Assembly: GCA_937881255.1 (NCBI GenBank)
Contig: CALGFH010000309.1
Coordinates: 1 to 11,756 of the forward strand
Source of the DNA: an uncultured Actinomycetes bacterium
GTDB lineage: Bacteria > Actinomycetota > CALGFH01
Length of the DNA stretch: 11,756 nt
Direction: 5' to 3'
Both the position numbers and the translations under genes were made by a program. This document shows, piece after piece, positions 7,068-11,756 of this stretch; the first letter of the stretch is position 1, and each line of letters opens with the position of its first letter. The notes under the pieces were generated by a model. That model did not search any database, was not told the DNA's origin, and was given only the letters and a program-made list of their open reading frames with translations.

Positions 7068-7284
7068 CGGTGCCGTCGGTGCTGTCCCCGTCGCTGCCGT
7101 CGCTGTCGCTGCCGTCGCTGTCCCCGCCGCTGTCGCCGTCGGTCCCGTCGGTGCCGTCACCGTCGGTGCCGTCGGCGTCCTGGGGGTCGGCCACGGTGGC
7201 CGTCGGCGCCGAGCCGGCGCCCTTGGCGTCCTCACGCCAGGTGGTGACGATGTCCTCGTCCTCGACACGCGTGGTGTCGGTCAT
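7045..7284 (-). CDS. Small acidic repeat peptide, candidate RiPP precursor
   Basis: This 79-residue peptide has two parts. Residues 1-35 form a leader-like segment, MTDTTRVEDEDIVTTWREDA followed by KGAGSAPTATVADPQ. Residues 36-78 consist of 17 Asp, 12 Gly, 12 Ser/Thr, one Ala and one Val, mostly as DGT, DGS and DGD units. There is no Cys, no signal peptide and no membrane span. GAGGAGG at 7297-7291 lies 6 bases before the ATG, and nearly every codon ends in G or C, so this is a real gene and not a chance frame. It sits between a PGM1-like ATP-grasp ligase and a cupin_4 oxygenase on the same strand, starting 72 bases after the ligase stop and overlapping the oxygenase start by 23 bases. A leader-plus-repeat precursor modified by those enzymes is the best reading. 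Alternatives are a calcium-binding or acidic low-complexity protein with no modification. I do not recognise a named family. Confidence 0.75.
   Translation of the reverse strand: MTDTTRVEDEDIVTTWREDAKGAGSAPTATVADPQDADGTDGDGTDGTDGDSGGDSDGSDSDGSDGDSTDGTDGDSVDQ
7051..7179 (-). repeat. In-frame Asp-Gly-Thr/Ser codon repeat
   Basis: Degenerate tandem copies of a 9-base unit (GACGGCACC or GACGGCAGC on the minus strand), interspersed with GAC-GGC-GAC and GAC-AGC units, encode residues 36-78 of the acidic peptide. Copies vary mainly by codon-sized substitutions that keep the D/G/S/T alphabet, which suggests expansion by slippage under protein-level constraint. Confidence 0.7.
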
Positions 7285-7290
7285 GGCCGT

Positions 7291-7297
7291 CCTCCTC
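7291..7297 (-). promoter_or_regulatory. Ribosome binding site of the acidic peptide gene
   Basis: The minus strand reads GAGGAGG followed by ACGGCC and then ATG (7284). It is among the clearest Shine-Dalgarno matches in the window. It decides that the small peptide frame, rather than a longer N-terminal extension of the oxygenase, is translated here. Confidence 0.7.
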
Positions 7298-7356
7298 GGG
7301 GCTGGGCTCCTGGGAGGGCTACGCTAGCACCCCGGGGCAGACACAGACAGGCGGGC

Positions 7357-8814
7357 TCAGGTGAGCGCCGCGACCACCTCGCGGTAGCGCTCCCTTGCCT
7401 CCTCCTCGGTGTCGCCGATGCAGGTCACGCCCATCTTGCCGTACTCCCGCAGCGCCCCCAGCAGGTGCATGGTGGTGCCGGCGCGGCGGCGGTGGTCGTA
7501 GCCAAGGCCGAGGCGCTCCACTTGATCGATCACGTCCTGGGGCTCGCGCCCGACCAGGGCGGCCGACTTGAGGTTGTCGGTGGCCAGGTACGACTTGGTC
7601 CGGCCCCCCGCCACCAGGTGCCCGCCGGCGGCGTCGTAGCGGCCGTCGGTGACCAGCGAGGCCATCCCGAACGGGTGGGTGGTGCCGCCGACCCTGAGGT
7701 TGATCTCCGACAGGTAGACCTGCTCGCGGCCGCCGGAGGGGACGACGAAGAAGTCGATCCCGAAGTAGCCGATCACCCCGCGGGCGGCCAGGACCCGGCC
7801 GACCCGCTCGGCCGCGGCCCGGATCTGGCCGCGGTAGGCCGGGTCGGCCGGGAAGCGGCAGCCCAGGTAGACCTGGCGGTTGGGGCCGCCCAGGACCTGG
7901 CTGTGGGTGGACAGGATCACCGGGACCCCGCCGGGCACGATGCGCAGCTGCACGCTCGGGGAGACCGTGCCGGGGACGTCCAGCAGCTCCTCGACCACCG
8001 CCCCGCCGGCCTCGATCTTGGCCGCGAACGACGGCCACGACTCCTCCTCGGCGCAGAACACCACCGGCGAGTCCAGCAGCGAGCCGTTGAGGCCGCCCAG
8101 CTCGACCACGGCGTTGCCCTGGCCGGAGAAGCCGTCGTTGAGCTTGATGACGACCGAGCCGACGGGCGGGACCGGCCGCTCGCCCAGGCGCCGGGCCGCC
8201 GCCTCCACCGCCTCGACCGAGCGCAGGTCCTCGGCCCCGTCCAGCACCGGCACCCCGGCCAGCCGGGCCACCCGGCGCGACCCGGTCTTGGAGCCCAGGC
8301 TGGCCAGGGCGGCCGGCGGCCCGTACAGGGGCAGGCCGAGCCGCTCCGACAGCTCCTGCTCGCTGGCGGTGACGTTGAAGGGCTGCACGAACGCCCCGCC
8401 CGGGCCCTCGCACAGCTCCCGGACCCGGTCCAGCAGCTCGGGCCGGTCAAGCAGCTTGGCCGTGAGCGACCGGGGGGCCGGGTCGCCGGCGGCCAGCATG
8501 TGCAGCCGCGACCGCGCCGCCGCCGGGTCGGGCAGGAAGCCGAGGTAGTAGTCGACCACCGCCTCCTCGACCGGCATCGAGGTCAGGTAGACGACCTTGA
8601 CCCCGGGCCGGCGCAGCAGCAGGAGCAGGAACAGCAGCCGTTCCTCGTAGTAGCCGATGCCGACGATCTTGCGCAGCTCGGCCGTGGGGAAGCTCAGGCT
8701 GGGCAGGACCACCACCGTGCCCTCCCCCAGGTCGAGCGGGTCGCTCGCCGGGTACCGGACGGCGAAGGTGCGCTGCAGCTCCTCGAAGGGAACCATCGGG
8801 GGGGCAGACCACAT
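7357..8814 (-). CDS. PGM1-like ATP-grasp peptide ligase
   Basis: This 485-residue protein has an N-terminal region of about 220 residues (VVVLPSLSFP, ERLLFLLLLLRRPGVKVVYLTS, GFLPDP) followed by an ATP-grasp core: VVIKLNDGFSGQGNAVVEL (221-239, K224 and the Gly-rich loop), EELLDV (275-280), GYFGIDFFV (349-357, D353) and YLSEINLRVGGTTHPFG (367-383, E370 and N372 for magnesium). The last 90 residues (GGHLVAGGRTKSYLATDNLK through TCIGDTEEEARERY) match the C-terminal domain of proteins annotated as peptide ligase PGM1-related. PGM1 of pheganomycin biosynthesis joins a non-proteinogenic amino acid to a ribosomal peptide using ATP. Start: neither ATG 8814 nor ATG 8796 has a ribosome binding site. 8814 is preferred because a -10-like element lies 5 bases upstream, as in leaderless genes; the frame further upstream (to 8952) crosses the promoter region and is unlikely. 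It is the first gene of the minus-strand operon. Confidence 0.9.
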   Translation of the reverse strand: MWSAPPMVPFEELQRTFAVRYPASDPLDLGEGTVVVLPSLSFPTAELRKIVGIGYYEERLLFLLLLLRRPGVKVVYLTSMPVEEAVVDYYLGFLPDPAAARSRLHMLAAGDPAPRSLTAKLLDRPELLDRVRELCEGPGGAFVQPFNVTASEQELSERLGLPLYGPPAALASLGSKTGSRRVARLAGVPVLDGAEDLRSVEAVEAAARRLGERPVPPVGSVVIKLNDGFSGQGNAVVELGGLNGSLLDSPVVFCAEEESWPSFAAKIEAGGAVVEELLDVPGTVSPSVQLRIVPGGVPVILSTHSQVLGGPNRQVYLGCRFPADPAYRGQIRAAAERVGRVLAARGVIGYFGIDFFVVPSGGREQVYLSEINLRVGGTTHPFGMASLVTDGRYDAAGGHLVAGGRTKSYLATDNLKSAALVGREPQDVIDQVERLGLGYDHRRRAGTTMHLLGALREYGKMGVTCIGDTEEEARERYREVVAALT

Positions 8815-8819
8815 AGCTA

Positions 8820-8825
8820 AAGATA
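8820..8825 (-). promoter_or_regulatory. Candidate -10 element for the ATP-grasp operon
   Basis: The minus strand reads TATCTT (TANNNT class, 4 of 6 matches to TATAAT), followed by TAGCT and then ATG 8814. There is no Shine-Dalgarno sequence, so a leaderless transcript starting at or near the A of the ATG would fit, as is common in actinobacteria. No convincing -35 hexamer is visible. Confidence 0.38.
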
Positions 8826-8853
8826 ACCAGTCATTCGGTGTGCGCGCATCCCC

Positions 8854-8869
8854 CGATTTCTCCGAATCG
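8854..8869. repeat. Short inverted repeat in the divergent promoter region
   Basis: CGATT (8854-8858) and AATCG (8865-8869) form a 5-base inverted repeat around a 6-base centre. A further pair, ATTCGG (8833-8838) and CCGAAT (8862-8867), overlaps it. Either could be an operator placed upstream of both promoters, but arms this short can arise by chance. Confidence 0.25.
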
Positions 8870-8935
8870 TCATTTTCTGCGAGATCGTTGGGCGGGGGGC
8901 GGCCGCGGGGCCGACATGGCGGCATCATAGAGGGC

Positions 8936-9331
8936 ATGACCCAGTCGATCACCTTCTACGACGCGGTCGGGGGCGAGCCCACCTTCCGGCGGCTGGTCGC
9001 CGGCTTCTACCGCCGGGTGGCCGCCGACCCGGTGCTGCGCCCCCTCTACCCCGAGGAGGACCTCTCCGGGGCCGAGGAGCGCCTGCGCCTGTTCCTGATG
9101 CAGTACTGGGGCGGCCCCCACACCTACAACGAGCGCCGCGGCCACCCGGCCCTGCGCATGCGCCACCACCCCTTCGCCATCGGCCCGGCCGAGCGCGACG
9201 CCTGGCTGCGCCACATGACCGCCGCCGTGCAGGACCTGGAGCTGCCCCCCGAGCTGGCCGCCCCCCTGCTCGAGTACGTCACCATGGCCGCCAGGGCGCT
9301 GGTGAACCGGCCCGGTCAGCCCAGCTCGTAG
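8936..9331 (+). CDS. glbO: Group II truncated haemoglobin (GlbO type)
   Basis: This 131-residue haem protein aligns along its whole length, from memory, with mycobacterial GlbO: FYDAVGGEPTF, YPEEDLSGAEERLRLFLMQYWGG (38-60), RRGHPALRMRHHPF (67-80) and ERDAWLRHM. Key residues are present: proximal His H77 in MRH, B10 Tyr Y25, CD1 Tyr Y38 and G8 Trp W90, the set that stabilises bound oxygen in group II proteins. Roles proposed for the family are oxygen binding or delivery and handling of reactive nitrogen or oxygen species. The ATG at 8936 gives the family N-terminus; open frame upstream (to 8657) lies within the ligase gene. It is divergent from an operon containing an oxygen-using dioxygenase, so a shared oxygen theme is possible but speculative. 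Its last 16 bases overlap the convergent DUF3224 gene. Confidence 0.95.
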   Translation: MTQSITFYDAVGGEPTFRRLVAGFYRRVAADPVLRPLYPEEDLSGAEERLRLFLMQYWGGPHTYNERRGHPALRMRHHPFAIGPAERDAWLRHMTAAVQDLELPPELAAPLLEYVTMAARALVNRPGQPSS

Positions 9332-9711
9332 TCGAGGGTGAGCACGTGCCCGCCCTCGGGCAGGACGTCGATCCGCAGCTGCCCGCCGATCCCGGCCAGC
9401 TCCCCCGTCCCCGACCCGCCCACCACCGGCCAGTCCCCCGCCTGGGTCCCCCCGGCGGCGGTCGCGGCGTGGGTGTAGACGAAGCTCCCCTCCCGCCCGT
9501 TGACCCGCCCGCTGACCCGCTCCACCCCCACGTAGGCGGCCGAGCCCTCCCCGGCCAGCACCAGCAGCAGCTCGGCCGTGCTCTCCCCCTCGATCTCCCC
9601 CCGGAACGCCTTGACCACCCGGGCCCGGGACAGCTTGATCCCGTCCCGCTTGTCGTAGGCCTGCTCGTCCCAGGTGGTGATCTCGAAGCTGGCGATGGCT
9701 CGCTCGCTCAT
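9316..9711 (-). CDS. DUF3224 family protein
   Basis: This predicts 131 residues with no signal peptide, matching the DUF3224 (PF11528) pattern: ATG start followed by ASFEITTWDEQAYDK, then LSRARVVKAFRGEIEGES, YVGVERVSGRVNGREGSFVYTH, GSGTGELAGIGGQLRID and a final LDYELG. The alternating short strands suggest a small beta-barrel. No biochemical role is established for the family to my knowledge. GAGGAG lies 4 bases upstream of the ATG. It starts 16 bases after the M20 peptidase stop on the same strand, so the two are probably co-transcribed. The 3' end overlaps the haemoglobin gene by 16 bases. Confidence 0.9.
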   Translation of the reverse strand: MSERAIASFEITTWDEQAYDKRDGIKLSRARVVKAFRGEIEGESTAELLLVLAGEGSAAYVGVERVSGRVNGREGSFVYTHAATAAGGTQAGDWPVVGGSGTGELAGIGGQLRIDVLPEGGHVLTLDYELG

Positions 9712-9727
9712 GGATGGCTCCTCGCGC

Positions 9728-11086
9728 TCAGCAGCAGTGGCGGGCGACGGCGTCGGCCAGCATGCGGAGGCCGGCCTTGAGGCCGGCGACGGGGACGCGT
9801 TCGTCGTCGCCGTGGAACATGGCGGCGAAGTCGGGGTCGGAGGGCTCGAGGCGGATGGGGGCGAAGCCGTAGCAGGCGGTGCCCAGCTGGGACCAGAACT
9901 TGGCGTCGGTGAAGCCGGGGGTGACGGTGGGGACGGCGACCGCGCCCGGGTGGTGGTCGGCGACCACGCCGGCCAGGAGGTCGAACAGCGGGTCGCCGGG
10001 CGGGGTCACGGTCGGGGGGCGGCTGGGGCCGAGGAGCTCGAGCTCGATGTCGGGGCCGGCCAGGGAACGCAGCTCGGCCAGGAGCTCGGCCTCGCTGGAG
10101 CCGACGGCGATGCGGCCGTCCAGCTCGGCCTCGGCCCGGCCGGGGATGACGTTGACCTTGGCCCCGGCGTGGACGACGGTCGGGCTGGCCGTGTTGCGCA
10201 GCACCGCGCTGAGCAGGCGGGCCATCCCCGGGTCGCGGACGCCCCGGCGCAGGACCAGGCTGGACCAGCGGGGGTGGAGCAGCAGCGGGAGGGCGGCCCG
10301 GCCGGCCCGGCCCTGCAGCTCGGTCAGGGCCTCCAGGAACCGCCGCACCTCGGGCGAGGCGTGCAGCGGCAGCCGGCGCCGCCCGACCCGGGCCAGGAAC
10401 TCCGACAGCCGGACCACGGCGTTGTCCTCGCGGGGGATGCTGCCGTGGCCGGTCGCCCCGGTGGCCGAGGCCCGCAGCCAGGCGATGCCCTTCTCGGCCA
10501 CCTGGATCGGGTAGAAGGGCCGCCCGCCCAGGTAGAAGGTGGCCCCGCCGACCTCCCCGAGGGCGTGGCCGGCCCGCACCTTGTCCGGGTGGTGGTCGAC
10601 CAGCCAGGCGCTGCCGGCGGCGCAGCCGGCCTCCTCGTCGGCGACCACGGCCAGCTTGAGGTCGCGCCGCAGGGGCACCCCGAGCCGGGTCAGCAGCCCC
10701 ACGGTGGCCACGCTCATGGCCACCATCGACTTCATGTCGACCGCGCCCCGCCCCCAGAGCTCGCCGTCGTGGACCTCCCCGGCGAACGGCGGGTGCCGCC
10801 AGCGCCCGGCCTCGGCCGCGACCACGTCGACGTGGCCGTTGAGTAGCAGCGGGGCCTCGGCCCCGTCGCCCCCGGCCAGCCGCGCGACCAGGTTGGCCCG
10901 CCCCGGCACCGGCGACAGCACCTCCGGCTCGACCCCGGCCTGCCGGAGGGTGTCGGCCAGGAAGGCCACCGCCTCGGCCTCGTCGCCGGGCGGGTTGGTG
11001 GTGTCGAACCGCAGCAGCGCGGCCAGCAGCTCCACCACCGCCGCGCCCTCCCGCTCCCAGTCGACCTGCTCCAGCGCCGGGTGCAT
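9728..11086 (-). CDS. M20 family metallopeptidase/deacylase
   Basis: This 452-residue cytoplasmic, two-zinc hydrolase belongs to the ArgE/DapE/aminoacylase-1 group. Metal and catalytic motifs are in order: NGHVDVV (H85, with D87), WGRGAVDMKS (D117 bridging), VVADEEAGC (E151 general base, E152), GEVGG (E178) and FHGDDERV (H425). The lid domain contains EKGIAWLRASATGATGHGSIP. The ATG at 11086 follows AGGAGGG four bases upstream; the frame is open back to 11746 but that part shadows the opposite-strand ABC-F gene. The protein ends in Arg-His-Cys-Cys. Members cleave peptides or N-acyl amino acids, and the sequence alone does not settle which. It is upstream of, and probably co-transcribed with, the DUF3224 gene, and divergent from the EttA-like gene across 48 bases. 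Confidence 0.93.
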   Translation of the reverse strand: MHPALEQVDWEREGAAVVELLAALLRFDTTNPPGDEAEAVAFLADTLRQAGVEPEVLSPVPGRANLVARLAGGDGAEAPLLLNGHVDVVAAEAGRWRHPPFAGEVHDGELWGRGAVDMKSMVAMSVATVGLLTRLGVPLRRDLKLAVVADEEAGCAAGSAWLVDHHPDKVRAGHALGEVGGATFYLGGRPFYPIQVAEKGIAWLRASATGATGHGSIPREDNAVVRLSEFLARVGRRRLPLHASPEVRRFLEALTELQGRAGRAALPLLLHPRWSSLVLRRGVRDPGMARLLSAVLRNTASPTVVHAGAKVNVIPGRAEAELDGRIAVGSSEAELLAELRSLAGPDIELELLGPSRPPTVTPPGDPLFDLLAGVVADHHPGAVAVPTVTPGFTDAKFWSQLGTACYGFAPIRLEPSDPDFAAMFHGDDERVPVAGLKAGLRMLADAVARHCC

Positions 11087-11121
11087 CCGCCCTCCTGTGT
11101 GAGTAGTCCGGGACCGGCTCG

Positions 11122-11127
11122 TAGAAT
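11122..11127 (+). promoter_or_regulatory. Candidate -10 element for the EttA-like gene
   Basis: TAGAAT lies 7 bases before GTG 11135 and there is no Shine-Dalgarno sequence in that gap. This spacing is what a leaderless actinobacterial transcript starting at the GTG would show. A -35 element is not obvious. Confidence 0.45.
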
Positions 11128-11134
11128 GCCCTGC

Positions 11135-11756
11135 GTGACCAAGTTCATCTACGTGATGCAGCGGGTGCGCAAGGCGCACCAGGACAAGCTGATCCTCGAC
11201 GACGTGACCCTGGCCTTCCTGCCGGGGGCCAAGATCGGGGTGGTCGGGCCCAACGGCGCCGGCAAGTCGACCGTGCTCGAGATCATGGCCGGGCTGGAGA
11301 CAATCTCCAACGGCGAGGCCGCCCTGGCCCCGGGGGCCAGCGTCGGCATCCTGCTCCAGGAGCCGGTGCTCGACCCGGCCAAGGACGTGCTCGGCAACGT
11401 CGAGGAGGGCGTGGCCCCGACCCGGGCCCTGCTGGCCCGGTTCGAGGAGCTGAGCCTGCGCCTCGGCGAGGCCGGCCCGGACGAGATGGACCGGCTGCTG
11501 GAGGACTACGCCAAGGTGCAGGACGCCATCGAGGCGGCCAGCGCCTGGGACCTGGACGCCCAGCTGGAGATGGCCATGGACGCCCTGCGGCTGCCGCCGG
11601 GGGACGCGGACGTGACCACCCTGTCCGGCGGGGAGCGGCGCCGGGTCGCGCTCTGCCGGCTGCTGCTGTCCCGGCCCGACCTGCTCCTGCTCGACGAGCC
11701 CACCAACCACCTGGACGCCGAGAGCGTGCAGTGGCTGGAGCAGCACCTGGCCGCCT
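11135..11756 (+). CDS. ettA: EttA-type ABC-F translation factor (3' end outside window)
   Basis: The first 207 residues are present and the frame is open at the window edge. The first ABC domain has Walker A GPNGAGKST (38-46), Q-loop LLQEP (73-77), signature LSGGERRR (163-170) and Walker B plus D-loop LLLLDEPTNHLD (183-194). The start FIYVMQRVRKAHQDKLIL is typical of EttA, and the inserted arm segment around DYAKVQDAIEAASAWDLDAQ (124-143) separates Q-loop and signature. EttA is a soluble ribosome-associated ATPase that binds the E site and tunes the first peptide bond to cellular energy state. GTG 11135 is chosen for the family N-terminus and the -10 element just upstream; the in-frame ATG at 11156 would cut off the conserved start. 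No membrane segment is seen, as expected for ABC-F. Confidence 0.94.
   Translation, partial: MTKFIYVMQRVRKAHQDKLILDDVTLAFLPGAKIGVVGPNGAGKSTVLEIMAGLETISNGEAALAPGASVGILLQEPVLDPAKDVLGNVEEGVAPTRALLARFEELSLRLGEAGPDEMDRLLEDYAKVQDAIEAASAWDLDAQLEMAMDALRLPPGDADVTTLSGGERRRVALCRLLLSRPDLLLLDEPTNHLDAESVQWLEQHLAA

Larger units (their letters stand above)
8815..8935. promoter_or_regulatory. Divergent promoter region between ATP-grasp ligase and haemoglobin genes
   Basis: This is the only stretch over 100 bases without a gene. The part from 8815 to 8890 is clearly AT-richer than anything else in the window (for example TCGTCATTTTCTGCGAGATC). It must hold the start signals of both divergent genes. No long open frame and no RNA-gene-like structure is seen. 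The haemoglobin ATG has AGAGGG only one base upstream, too close for a normal ribosome binding site, so it too may be leaderless. Confidence 0.6.

Noticed and set aside
7051..7179. Possible CRISPR array or DNA-level satellite
   Set aside because: The units are 9 bases with no unique spacers, they stay in one reading frame, and they encode a coherent Asp/Gly/Ser/Thr alphabet. It is a protein-coding repeat.
7068..7268. N-terminal extension of the cupin_4 oxygenase (frame open to 7268)
   Set aside because: The added 67 residues are Thr/Ala/Pro low-complexity sequence created by reading the acidic repeat gene in another frame. The repeat gene has the strong ribosome binding site, and ATG 7067 gives the normal family N-terminus.
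7321..7326. Possible internal promoter before the acidic peptide gene (minus-strand TAGCGT in the 72-base gap)
   Set aside because: It fits TANNNT but there is no -35 match and such hexamers occur by chance. Read-through from the ATP-grasp gene explains expression equally well.
5475..8820. Long plus-strand open frames (for example 5475-7247 and 6853-8820) opposite the peptide operon
   Set aside because: Composition is Gly/Ala/Val/Gln/Arg-rich with no motif. The minus strand carries clear ATP-grasp, oxygenase and Suc_Fer motifs over the same bases.
9674..10846. Plus-strand open frame opposite the M20 peptidase
   Set aside because: Gly/Gln/Val-rich shadow; the minus strand has every M20 metal-binding motif.
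11087..11746. N-terminal extension of the M20 peptidase (frame open to 11746)
   Set aside because: It is the antisense shadow of the EttA-like gene. The M20 fold and a ribosome binding site place the start at 11086.

Overview
The window is very GC-rich, with G or C in almost every third codon position. Its gene content points to an actinomycete-type bacterium (Actinomycetota): a GluABCD-like glutamate uptake operon, a GlbO-type truncated haemoglobin, an EttA-type ABC-F protein, a TIGR04222 membrane protein beside a DUF692 enzyme, and apparently leaderless starts. The genus cannot be resolved from this sequence alone. There is no tRNA, rRNA, insertion sequence, CRISPR array or integrase. Genes are packed with overlaps or gaps of tens of bases, and the longest non-coding stretch is about 120 bases (8815-8935).

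Layout. (i) 1-1726, plus strand: the 3' end of a TIGR04222-type membrane protein with a glycine-rich, cysteine-bearing tail, a DUF692/MNIO multinuclear iron oxygenase, and a small SCO6045-like partner. The three are joined by ATGA and GTGA overlaps. (ii) 1763-4940, plus strand: a complete polar amino acid ABC transporter (ATPase, lipoprotein binding protein, two permeases) in the gluABCD order. (iii) 4937-8814, minus strand: a four-gene operon, in order of transcription a PGM1-like ATP-grasp peptide ligase, a 79-residue peptide with an Asp-Gly-Ser/Thr repeat tail, a cupin_4/JmjC 2-oxoglutarate oxygenase, and a sucrase/ferredoxin-like (Apd1-type) protein. (iv) 8936-9331, plus strand: a group II truncated haemoglobin, divergent from the ATP-grasp gene across an AT-richer promoter region. 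(v) 9316-11086, minus strand: an M20 metallopeptidase followed by a DUF3224 protein. (vi) 11135 to the end, plus strand: the 5' part of an EttA-like ABC-F ATPase.

The most interesting part is region iii. A ligase of the pheganomycin PGM1 family, a small peptide gene with a strong ribosome binding site, an Fe(II)/2-oxoglutarate hydroxylase and a redox protein in one tight operon look like a ribosomally made, post-translationally modified peptide (RiPP) pathway. The acidic repeat would be the modified core or carrier. Region i is a second, weaker candidate: DUF692 enzymes with known function modify cysteines on peptides, and the protein encoded just upstream ends in a Gly-rich tail with a cysteine third from its end. 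Both functional readings are inferences from family knowledge and gene order. The gene calls themselves are well supported.
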